A DNA stretch of 64,000 nucleotides from Tenebrio molitor (Eukaryota > Arthropoda > Insecta > Coleoptera > Tenebrionidae), in assembly GCF_963966145.1 (NCBI RefSeq), contig NC_091052.1:16244001-16308000 (forward strand), written 5' to 3'. A program made the translations under genes and the position numbers. Positions 11,031-20,766 of the stretch are shown here, one piece after another. The first letter of the stretch is position 1. Each line of letters begins with the position of its first letter. Below the pieces are notes generated by a model. That model did not search any database. It saw only the letters and a list, made by a program, of their open reading frames with translations, and had not been told where the DNA came from.

Positions 11031-12460
11031 TTAAGATTTTCGTGGTGCGAAATGATCCTGTTCGCTGTGTTTGACCTTTCTTCGTCCTTGTTACGTTTCA
11101 GACATGCACCGCTGTTTCAGCTCCAATCAAAGGGGCAATTATTTCCTAAATAGGCGATGACACGAGGCAGGTTTTTGAGCGACACCGTTTCTGTCGGACA
11201 TGACCTGGACGCGAATCGGATACAGATTCCCTGATTACCGGCCAGCGTTAATTCATGGCGCGCATCCACTCACGAACAAAGGTCGCTTTGTGACATGGCA
11301 ATCCATCAATCAAAGAATAAAGGCGAGCCGCCCGCTGTAATTATATCTGGACAGCAGCACCGACCGGGCTACTTGTAACTTGTTACAACTCGACCACCGT
11401 TACTTGTTATACCAACTCGCTGCCGCGCCTTCATCGTAATTGTGACTGGTAATGGATAACGCTGGGTTTTTATGACCGTTTTTAACTGTCATCAGATCAT
11501 CACGACGACAGATCTTAATAGGAAATTGCAGTCGCGCGCGTTCGCTTTCAGCTGTTAATGCAGTACAGGAAAAGCGGGAAATTTTGGAATCTGTTCTGTC
11601 GTATTGTTTTATTTAAATTGTAGATGACGGTTTCTCCAAATGGCCGAATAAAAAGACTGAAATGCGTCATTAATGGACCGTAAAGTTTTATCGGTAATCT
11701 GTTAAGAAGAGAAACAAGTCCGAATTCATTTTCCTGTTGTAGATAATGCGGGAGTGGTGTATTTTATTTTTATTTGTCACATAAACGGTTTACGAGTGCG
11801 ACTTGACGCACCGACATCCGTATTAAACACTTTTCCACTTTTGACATTAGCATAAATACAATTTTCACTCATCTCCTCGCTGATATGACATAATAAAATT
11901 AAAAAATACGTTTATAGTTGGAGTTATTATGACCATTATAAAATTTACGATTATTCGACTCCATTAAGCTTTCCATAATAAAAGTCAAAGTAGAGTTGTT
12001 TACGAGCGCTGTCCATCACACACGATAGGAACACCGGGATTAGCGGACAAACGCTACTTTCTATGGTAGTCACTACTTTATCTTCGTATAAATTCAGACC
12101 ATAAAACAAAGATACATACTGATTACTGATTAAAACCTGGCCGCTACATGCGAGCGGACGCTAACAGTTTATGACCGTCGTAAATGCCATAAACACTACG
12201 ACATTCCGGCTGTATTCCGTACATGCACGGGTCATAAAACATACCAGCGATCGCGGCCATCCACGGCCATACCGACCAATCGCTATAGACTGAGACGGGA
12301 TGTGAGCTTTGCGGCTCCTTAACCAGTGACCGCCGCCATCTGTAATAACCTGGTTAATAGAGCTTTCCGCCGACCAAAACGTTATATCAGCGTCATCCAG
12401 GTTTTTAGATGATTTTTTGCCTGGCTCTGCTGTTTCATTCATCTTTCAAACTGTTGAATA
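11031..12460. promoter_or_regulatory. Candidate regulatory island with TTTATGACCG motifs
   Basis: Mixed-composition DNA without repeat ends. TTTATGACCG or close versions occur at about 11468, 12168 and (reverse strand) 12229-12239, with further homeodomain-like AATTA cores. TTTATG cores fit Caudal or Abdominal-B class homeodomain sites. Open frames such as 12161-12442 (-) lack protein signatures. Enhancer function is inferred from texture only. Confidence 0.3.
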
Positions 12461-12547
12461 TGTCTGGATTAAGAAATACTTAAAACAAAACAAAATATGG
12501 AAGCTTTGATTTGTATCAAGTGACGATTACGTCGTTAAGAGCAACGA

Positions 12548-12604
12548 CCGCGAAATTGGATTTCGCGGCCTGTTTTCGGTACGCGAAATGCTCATTTCGC
12601 GTAC
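12548..12604. repeat. Two adjacent perfect hairpins sharing CGCGAAAT
   Basis: CCGCGAAAT (12548-12556) and ATTTCGCGG (12560-12568) form a 9-bp stem with a 3-nt loop. Ten bases later, GTACGCGAAATG (12579-12590) and CATTTCGCGTAC (12593-12604) form a 12-bp stem with a 2-nt loop. TTTCGCG, close to an E2F-type core, is therefore present four times in 57 bp. The very short loops suit a palindromic protein-binding site or cruciform better than a classical pre-miRNA. Confidence 0.8.
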
Positions 12605-12639
12605 AGTTACAGACAAATGCGGTTTTCTTAGCAATAAAA

Positions 12640-13581
12640 GGAGTTCTTAAAATTGCAAAGCCATTATTAGAGCATCATACGTTCAATAAACTTCTAAATT
12701 GTGAGTGTAGTCCTTCTGTGATTGTCTTGTTAACAGGTAAATAGAGTTGTGTGTTGTACACAGCCGGTCCCATTGTCGCTTAATTTGGTTGAACCAACAA
12801 CCGCTGTTAAAACAAATCGTCGTAAGCGTGGCTAATTCGGTAGAGTTTCGTGTTTGTCGTGTTGCCGTTTGTGTAAGGTCTTGAGTTAAATTGATTTAAT
12901 TATTTAGCAGTGCACCGTTGTGCAAGAATACATTACGTGGTCCCGGAGGATTAGCGCCCGATAAGAGTGATGTATGGCGGGAAGTCGCGAAGACGTGGCG
13001 GGAGATTAGTGGGGATCGCTTGTAGAGCACGGGGTTGCTTCCGGTCGTGACAGCCGAGATAAATCACCGATCTCGTGCGTCGTCCGATTAATGGCCGAAC
13101 AAATGTGGAAAACCACCTCTGCACTTTGGGGTGTTTCGCCTGAAACATCGTCCAACGCTGCCAATATTGGAGTTTATGTTGGCCGAGGCGATTTATGGCC
13201 TCCGCGAAACGAATTCGCCCTCTCGCCGGAGCACTCCCGAACGACGATCTGCCTGCAAATCGACGCCCAACATACCGCTTCCTGCATTATTCATCGACAA
13301 CGTCAACGTCTGCTTACGACACGATCGACGAGCCCATTCAATTTCTGCCCAACGGGGCTTTCTCTCTTTCGGACCAAATTCCGAAAATACAAATCACGAT
13401 GGATTTTAATAATTCCACTCCACACACTGAAGGATACAGCATGGCTTGGTGTTCCTGCAAAATAGTAAACTAAGACTAAAAGCTTCTCCATTAGTTAACT
13501 CTAACCGATTCTAGAAGGACTACTAGAACGGACTGATGATCTAGATGCAAACTCTTATCATCATCTGCCTCAGTTCAACTA
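12640..13581. promoter_or_regulatory. Candidate regulatory island, no credible exon
   Basis: Relatively GC-balanced sequence, most clearly 12940-13420, where all three plus frames and one minus frame are open for 60-124 codons. Simultaneous openness in competing frames, with no domain in any, argues that this is conserved or compositionally constrained non-coding DNA rather than an exon. An unrecognised exon cannot be excluded. Confidence 0.3.
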
Positions 13582-13700
13582 CTTCACAAACAACACAAAA
13601 AGTGAGGTTAGATTTAAACAGCTGATCCGTGATCTGCAATCCGCGGCGCGTTCACAATCGACTCTTCAACGCCAACTTTGGGAATAAATGAACACCGATA
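13582..13700 (-). mobile_element. CGGGTGTTCATTT MITE family, copy a (partial)
   Basis: Contains GTGAGGTTAGATTTAAACAG, the family interior in reverse orientation, followed by one arm (cacaatcgactcttcaac, gccaactttg, then aatgaacacc). The opposite arm is missing, so the copy is truncated. Other copies are at 23868, 31036, 32779, 46003 and 50340. Confidence 0.75.
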
Positions 13701-15115
13701 TATGTACCTATGTCAGAATACGAAAGTCACTCGGTCGATAATGAAGACCTAACTCACGCCTTAACTGTTAAATGGCAAAGTGAGGGTATAATAAATATGA
13801 ATTAGAGTTGACTTCGATAATAATTACGAGCGGTTAGTCATAAATCATCTATACTGGGGTCACAGATTGACAATTCTAATGGAATTATATTGTGCAGTGT
13901 GAGAAAAGAGATGTCACAATAAAACGTTCAGGATTTAGAAGGGGAGTTAGAGGGTAGTAATGTGCGAGCGTGTGCGTATCATGATGCGTCATTGTTATCT
14001 TATAATCTGGTGGTCTTCCATACGTATCGCATCCTAATTGGTTGTCTTGTCCACAATGGGTTATCTGCATCGGCGTGGGCTCGCAAGGTATTCGATGAGT
14101 TTGTTTGTGCTTCTTACCATTACCATTCAGCGCACCACTCGCCGTCTGGACAACTTGTTAGGCTATTTACTCGAATTCTTCCTTTCATTATCGGCTCGTT
14201 AATCGGCGACCATCTTGCGCCGTTTAAGAGCAGTAATTAGCCGAAACGCGCTAAACGCTTCGGAAGTCTAATGCGAAAAAGACGGTGTTTATCCACAAAC
14301 AGCCGACTTTTTACAGAGGCGCATCAAAATTAACGCTTCTTATTGGACGGTGTGGGTTTTGATACGAGTTCGGGAAGTTACCAAATCCTCAAAACGTCAA
14401 TTTTAAGAACCTGAACTACCGAAAAACTGTCAATTAACGAGGCCGTCCAATCAAAAGAACGAATAAATAATTCGTTGCGCTTGTTGCGTGTGAAGTTGGT
14501 AATTTATTATTATAATTCAAGTGGCGATATATATGTTTAGTATTTAATGACAGATAATGGTTTCCGTTTCGCATTACATTGTCTAATAAATTTGCATGGC
14601 CATTAGTTCGTTCTCGGAAAATAAGTATGAAATCAGTTTTAATCAATTTTTGTGTGTCCTGACAAGTCAAGGTCTGTGCCCACAAGTGATCAATCACCAG
14701 TGACAGTTCTATTAAATTCTATAGTGAGAATAATTAAAACACTTCTTCCTATACTTTCGAAATTTATGTGGGTAATTATTCGTAATGTATGCCAGGTGGA
14801 ACAGTTCATTTCACAATTAGGTGCAGTAATTGTTTTGCTGACGACCTTCGCCCATATGCTCGTCGTCATATACTTGGCAATAAACAAGAAGTGGCAATGG
14901 TCGAATCGGTACATCTGTCAAGTCGATTCGTGGTCATGCGAAAAACACAACCGTCACCACCACACCAATCGCTGGAGATTATTGCCAACATCAATCATAA
15001 TCAGTCAGTCGTGCATGCATAGAGATCGACACACTGGTAAAGAGTCACTTAAAAATATTAAGACGTGAAGACTGAACAAGAAAGACTGACGAAGGACAGT
15101 CAAAGTAAAAACAAT
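13701..15115. promoter_or_regulatory. Candidate regulatory island
   Basis: Mixed-composition DNA with scattered TAATTA-like cores and no TE termini. A 138-codon plus frame at 14652-15068 includes a hydrophobic run (about 14803-14880), but it overlaps equally long antisense and shifted frames and has no family signature, so no gene is called. Confidence 0.25.
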
Positions 15116-16300
15116 TTATAAACAAATCTGACTGTTTCTCGCTCGCTCGACTAAACTTAGTAGAATGAGCCTTTCACTTCGGAGCGTGTGGCGTGTCGGC
15201 GTGACGCGGTGAAACTAATTCACTGCTCAGGAATACTGTCGCGGTGCGCCTAAACAAGTTTTAACTTCACTTGATACTAATAACAAATTCTAGATGGTAC
15301 AACAAAGACAACATTTTTAATGCATTTTACTTGCTGCCTATGAACGACAAACGACTACTGTGTGTGGCGTTTGGTGTCCAATTTTTGTAGCGACTCTACC
15401 GTACAACAAAGCAATTTTGGGGTTGAGAAAATGAGAACGAGAACGTTTGGCAAAACCCCTGCGAAGATCGTTTTTTCATGTAACCCTTTCATTAGCTCAC
15501 CGGGATGTGTACCAAAAGCCGTCAAACGAACGAACTCATATGAAACCTCCGCTCTGGAACTCATTAGACAGGAGTCCAACGGAGCCGTGAACGAGAGCTC
15601 AGCGGGAGATCCATCCTGGTGCCATAATTAATTTCCATTGAGTAACACCGAATTTTGGTCCTTTTGTCAAGAGCTTTGTATCTAGTCAGGATGGTGTAAT
15701 GTCAGTGGTCAGAGAAACAAACACGGAGTCGGCATCGGTGATGTATTTCGATTGGTAAAGCTGTGGGCTTATTAAACCCGTCGACCTGGAACAAATTCAA
15801 TAATGCCCTCTACCTGCCGGAACGACTGAATGTTAACATATGAACTCGGCCATCGGATGTGACGTGTTCACTGAATCGCTTGCTACGATATGATCGGTTC
15901 CAGGCATAGAAATCGTGTGCAGATATATATAAAGCACTTTAATGCGCCGTAGATTTATGACCGCTTTTATCAGCACACAACCCTCCCTTAACGATGTCCG
16001 TCAGCGGAGGGCGCTTCACTCGTTTATGATGAACGGTTTCGTATAACCGCCGCACTTGGCCAGGGGCGAGGGACGCAAGATATACAGGCCATTTGACGGG
16101 ACATCTGTGCAATTTATGTGCCACTTTTCACGGCGATAGAAAATGTAAATCATTTCTTGGGCACGATGCAAAAACGCCTCCGGGTAACACTGAAACAGAC
16201 GATCTGGAAGACCGTTTGTTCGTTCAGCAACATCTAGCACGGCTGGTTTTTCAGATAGTTTTCACTGGCGCAAGAAACGTCAAACTGTAGAATGGATAAC
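15116..16300. promoter_or_regulatory. Candidate regulatory island with TATATATAAAG
   Basis: Balanced composition. Contains another TTTATGACCG (15954-15963) just downstream of a GATATATATAAAG run at 15921-15933 that resembles a TATA box. No open frame in the region has a recognisable domain, so a promoter is only a possibility. Confidence 0.25.
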
Positions 16301-16546
16301 AGTTGTTCTACAAGATATAAACTACCAACCACAAATTATGTCTATATTTTTAAACTGTATTACTTGGTACACAAAGAACTAACCAGCACACTCAAAAGAG
16401 TTTAATCGCGGTCGTATTTCAGACATGCAACCAGCTCCATTTTATTTTAAACAAAATTCAAAGTGGGTCGCGATCAGTTAAGTAGATTAATTAGTCGTTT
16501 TTGAAACCAAGGGAATAACATCTTAACCTGCAACATGAGGATTGTA

Positions 16547-17290
16547 CCGTGCGATCGAAAATAAAAAAAAATCGAGATGGCCATGATTAATACACTTCAG
16601 TTGGCAGCACGTAAAAATTTAATTCAAATGTCATCAGATGTCATTACTTATCATTATTACTCTTTCATATTCCAAGCAAGAAAAATAAACAAATAACAAT
16701 TATCAAAATTGGAGATACTGGGTGGCTCAACGATCTGTGGAAGGAAGATTGCAGTGGCTCTACTATACGAGTTACAAGAAAAATTCCAAAGTTGTTCTGG
16801 AGCTGCATCTTTTTACATTTAAATGGGACACCACTGCAATTTCATATTCCACAAAAGTTCATTTAGTTGAATAAAAAGTATCAATACCTTTCTGTCAGGT
16901 ACTATTTAGCGATCAAGCTATCTTTAAAAGCAATAGGCACAATATGTAATTATTACACAAATCGACAATCAAAACCAAACGGCAATAAATGTATGGAACA
17001 GAATTATAAACCAGAAAGTTATTAAACCCTTTTTTTGAAGGTTCTCTACCTGATCAAAGGTACCACAAATTGACAACAGAGTTACCTGAGCTGCTGCAAG
17101 AAATGAATCTGAAAACACAGTGCAAGATGTGGTTTCAGCAAGATGGTGCTGCACCACATTTTCACATAGTTGTAAGGGACTTCCTAGATAACTAATTGAG
17201 TAATCACTGGAGTGGGGACACTGACTTTGAGCTGCTTAATTGATTTTCCACCTATATTTCATCCGAATTTACGGAACTTGTTATGAGAAA
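16547..17290 (+). mobile_element. Mariner-like transposon relic (family of 39978-40857)
   Basis: Begins at a TA (16545-16546) with CCGTGCGATCGAAAATAA and then shares catgattaatacacttcag and ttggcagcacgtaaa with the element at 39978. Most of the transposase coding region is deleted; only the catalytic-domain fragment at 17031-17195 remains. I could not find the matching right terminal repeat before the retrotransposon that starts near 17405, so the 3' end is lost or strongly decayed. Confidence 0.65.
17031..17195 (+). pseudogene. Mariner-type transposase fragment with QQDGAAPH
   Basis: The plus frame reads through TTELPELLQEM and then CKMWFQQDGAAPHFH, followed by VRDFLDN and a stop. WFQxDGAxPH around the second catalytic aspartate, followed by VRxFLD, is the hallmark of insect mariner-like transposases whose N-terminal helix-turn-helix part is annotated as DUF4817. 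Everything N-terminal to this motif and the final SPDLxPLD catalytic segment are absent. It is a dead remnant inside the element at 16547-17290. Confidence 0.8.
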
Positions 17291-17681
17291 TAATTAGTCG
17301 CAAGAGTTACAACTGTCTTGGATTAAAGGTAAAGGAGTTAACTCAGTATAGGCTAAAATTGAGGCGAAATTGTATGTAATACAAAACAAAACAAACATTA
17401 AGATATTAGTGAGGTGACCACGATAAGAACGATGTCAAAGAACGAGACCACGTCGAACTCTCCTCTGACTAATAAAAAAAAAGGAAGATAATTGAGGAAA
17501 CATCACACTCTGAAATTGACAAATAAAAAGGAACAGCTGATCCGCGGATAGAGTCCGAAGGGTCCGACGGGATGACCGGCCCTTTGACGCTGCAGAGTCA
17601 GAAATTATACTAAAAGAACTAGTCAGATTCAAATAAATTACACATTTCTATTTAGACCAGAAAGTCATACACCGAAAAAAG

Positions 17682-18479
17682 ATGGGTTCAAGTGACTATT
17701 CAGCAGACGATAGAAAAAAAAAGATGACCTCGAAGATCTATTCAAACGATCCAAAACGACGTAAAAAATCTCCGAATAAAAGGGACGATTCGAAAGACAT
17801 TATGAAAGAACAAATGATGGAAATGATGGGCTTATTGAAAAGCTTGTCAGACGATGTAAATTGCAAAGGAATTAAGAAAGAGACTGCATACTAATAGCAA
17901 AAAGATGAAAACACTGCAAGAAGAAATAAAAAACCTGACAAACGAACAAAAAAAATTTAAGAAAGAAATAAAGGAATGGAAAGATATATATGATATATGA
18001 AATAGCAATGAAGGAAATTGAAAATCTAAAGAAAGAAGCGAAGATATCAAATGATAAGGTAGAAAAACTGGAGAGAAAAAAGAAAAAGAGAAGAAAAAAT
18101 ATAATACTCCAATGGGCAAAATTGGATTTTATATAGAGAAAGGGAGAGAGTTGGGTATAACAGCAAAAGTAGAAGCTGCAAGAAAACTGCGACAAAAAAC
18201 ATGTCTGGTTGAATTGAACAGCAAGGGAGACAAAAACATGGTCATGATTAATAAAACCAAGCTATGAAACTTTGGAGAGAAAATCTAAATAAACGATGAT
18301 CTGACAAGAGAGGAAAGAGAAGTACCAGGAAAAATCAGGAAAATTGCAATGAAAAAAATAGCTAACGGTAAGTCAGTCAAAATGAGATTCCGAAAATTAA
18401 TAATTCACGAGGAAACCTGGATCTGGAATAAAGAGACCGGAAAATTAGGAAACCTCAGCATCAAGGAAAATTCAAGCTA
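17682..18479 (+). pseudogene. LINE ORF1-like protein relic
   Basis: Starts MGSSDYSADDRKKK, then a Lys/Glu-rich stretch predicted to form coiled coil (through KNLTNEQKKFKKEIKEW in a shifted frame). A C-terminal part follows with AARKLRQKTCLVEL, then DDLTREEREVPGKIRKIA, and a terminal ETWIWNKETGKL. This order resembles ORF1 of insect LINEs, an RNA-binding partner of the reverse transcriptase. At least two frameshifts or stops (around 17893 and 17997) interrupt it, so it cannot be translated whole. Confidence 0.65.
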
Positions 18480-18483
18480 ATAA

Positions 18484-19500
18484 TGAAAGGACGCAAAGGT
18501 GAAATAAATGAAAAGACTTGGCAAAGAAAACGCACACGAGACATATGAAGTAAATAAGTGGACTGCAAAGGCAAAGGAAAACGAGAAGAAGAAGGAAGAA
18601 GTACTAAAAAAAGAAAGAAAAGTACATCAGGAAAATATAAATAAAATGAACATAAAAATGGGCACTTGGAACGTGAGACGCCTTAAAGGAAAAGAAACGA
18701 AATCATAGATGAAATAAAACTGTACAGTCTAGACTATTTGAGAATAGCCGAAATCAGAAGCACCCAGGAGCCGATATTTATACTGAGACAAACAGGAGAA
18801 AAGCTACTGAGGAAAAGAAAGAAAATTCATGTATGTTTTATACGAGTAGATTTAAAAAAGGTCTTCGACAGAATAAAAAGAAATAATGTATGGAATTCCA
18901 TGAGGCAAAGAAGACTGAAAATAAATACGATAGCAATTACCCAATTACTACTCTCCATAGTCATTCACGACATTATAAAGGAATGCAAAGAAAAAGAAAA
19001 AACTTGACAGTAGGCACATGTGACACTACAAAAATTACAATGTTAGTTAGTGTTAGTAGCTAAAACAGAAGAAAAATTACAACAAAACCAAGAAGTATAC
19101 CAAAAAGAACTGGGAAAAATGAACATAGAAGTAAACATTAAAAAAAGCGAAACTATGATAATATCCACGAAAGAAAGGAAACATAGAATTGCTATAGGTA
19201 CAAGGACAAGTATTAGAATAGGTTATAAACTACAACTACTTAGACACAATCACAGAATAGTCTGAGAAAATAGATAAAGAAATAAACCAACAAATTGGAA
19301 AAGCTGGTAGACTATATAAGAAAGACTTACAAAAGAAATTTACGAAACCAGAGTGCAGTGAAAGAATAAAATAGGACGCCCACGACTGAGATGAGAGGAC
19401 CAAGTGCGGCAAGAAGCCGAAAAACGAAAAATCCAGTGGAGCGAGGGAAGACGATTGGCACAGGATAGAAATTCTTGGAAAAGAAGGGAAATGACATAGG
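18484..19500 (+). pseudogene. LINE ORF2 relic: endonuclease and RT remnants
   Basis: In order: NIKMGTWNVRRLKGKE (start of the apurinic endonuclease); a jump to VDLKKVFDRIKRNNVWNS (the first catalytic-Asp segment of the reverse transcriptase, normally DLKKAFD); a degenerate remnant where the YADD/FADD box should be; AKTEEKLQQNQEVYQKEL with NIKKSETMIIS downstream of it; then PRLRWEDQV in another frame followed by KRKIQWSEGRRLAQDR, the usual C-terminal end of such ORF2 proteins. Most of the endonuclease and the core reverse-transcriptase fingers and palm are deleted, and several frameshifts are visible. Confidence 0.75.
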
Positions 19501-19580
19501 GTAATACATTACATTTCAGTCCTACACCTAACGGTACATTGAACTGATTAAATAAAATAAATAAATAAATAAATAAACAG

Positions 19581-20205
19581 GAATCAGATTTTTTACTTAA
19601 AACAATCCAGAACATTCTCTGTCAAAGATTAATTACACTAGTTTTTGTGTTAGGCCAGATAACTGGTTCCTTTTTGGGATTATATCTCATGCCATTGCAA
19701 AGAGATTCATCTTTTTCTGGTAGGCCGACCAGCAGGGTAAGAAGGACTGCAGAAGCTAGTAATTTTGGCCTTGTAGCCCTGACTTTTTATAAGTCAGCAG
19801 GTCCTCTTTCTTGTTTAGGTTCCTAATGGAATGGCCCTCTCCTCCTTCACTGTCACATTGTTCTGAGGCTTGGCGTGATGCAGGATTTTGAAGATTCCGT
19901 AGAGATTTGTTGCACAGTTGCAGGATTGATGTCTCGTCTGCTGACAGAGTATGGTGCGTGAGATTGATAAGTGACAACCGTTCGTGCAGTGTCGAGGTTA
20001 GACGGTATTGATTTGTCTTTTTTCGTAGTCCAAATTTTCTCTGTTGCCTTTCTCATTTCTGTTATATGTGGTGTTCCAAATTTTCGGAACTGGAGAAAAA
20101 TCGGTCGATTCTGCCCGAGTCCTTTTCGGTGCGCATGTTATTATTAACTTGTAAACGTGGATCAAACAATTTTCGATCGCTGACGACTAGGTCATGACGT
20201 ATCTA
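19581..20205. other. Intergenic DNA, possible old repeat
   Basis: Directly follows the LINE tail. Two overlapping minus-strand frames (19756-20056) read a patchy, protein-like sequence with frame changes, but I recognise no family. It may be a decayed mobile element. Confidence 0.3.
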
Positions 20206-20467
20206 TTGGGTAATTCAAAATGATTGTGGATAAGTATGGCAACTATGTACGAGAATTTATGTGGGTGAGGTAGAGTTGACATTTGTATGATCTTTCATAA
20301 GCGTGCATTAGAATTTTTTATACCATTGCACACTGATTTGACAATTTTCACATTTGCGCGACTATGAACTGTCAAAGAAATGTCAACTCTATCCTACCCA
20401 CACAGTTGGCACATACATTTTCGTACATAGTTGTCATACTTATCCACAATCATTTTGAATCACCCAA
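20206..20467. mobile_element. Palindromic MITE, copy 2 (262 bp)
   Basis: TTGGGTAATTCAAAATGA at the left and the reverse complement of the right end (TTGGGTGATTCAAAATGA) begin a terminal inverted repeat of about 65 bp that runs through gattgtggataagtatg and caactatgtacga. It is flanked on both sides by TA (20204-20205 and 20468-20469), as expected for a Tc1/mariner-mobilised MITE. It inserted into, or right beside, the 5' part of the mariner-like relic at 20470-20766. The other copy is at 1937-2560. Confidence 0.85.
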
Positions 20468-20469
20468 TA

Positions 20470-20766
20470 CGAGTATAATCGAGAAACGACATCCTAAACT
20501 TGACCAATCATAGTTGAGCACCATCAAGGTAGGATGACGGAATTTCGAATGTTGTTGAGATATCAATAATTTTTGCTGTCTAAGTGTCTAATAACTTGTC
20601 CGATTTTTTAGTAATACCTGAGGACAAGCTTCTGGGATTGGTGAAATTGGAAACTTTATAACTCTCTTATGTGAGCTACAGGAAAATTTATTTTAGTTAT
20701 TTTAGAGTCTCTTTTGCTGTCGGCACATGCCTGTTTTCTATGGGGAGGTAGTTCTGGGACAGGCTG
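20470..20766 (+). mobile_element. Deletion derivative of the 44104-45779 mariner-like element
   Basis: Positions 20478-20545 align with 44208-44275 of the larger element (gagaaacgacat..., then gaccaatca, gttgagcaccat), and 20590-20766 align with its right end (cctgaggacaagcttct, gggattggtgaaatt, then ctatggggaggtagttctgg). All coding sequence between is absent. The right TIR has several substitutions (gggacaggctg instead of gggacaccctg), and the left TIR has been removed by or lost beside the MITE at 20206-20467. Confidence 0.75.

Larger units (their letters stand above)
17405..19580 (+). mobile_element. Non-LTR retrotransposon (LINE) relic, internally deleted
   Basis: It has the layout of a two-ORF LINE: an untranslated leader (about 17405-17681), an ORF1-like coiled-coil/basic region (17682-18479), pieces of endonuclease and reverse transcriptase (18484-19500) and a 3' tail of repeated TAAA units (about 19549-19578). 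Full-length LINEs of this kind are about 5-6 kb; this copy is about 2.2 kb because the middle of the endonuclease and reverse transcriptase is gone. Frames are broken in many places. The GTWNVR endonuclease motif indicates the apurinic-endonuclease lineage; the exact clade is uncertain. The 5' boundary is approximate. Confidence 0.8.

Noticed and set aside
13091..13465. 124-codon plus-strand open frame
   Set aside because: All plus frames and one minus frame are open here at once, which reflects composition, and none has a family signature.
14652..15068. 138-codon plus-strand frame with a hydrophobic run
   Set aside because: Overlapping frames on both strands and no homologous pattern; the hydrophobic run is short and isolated.
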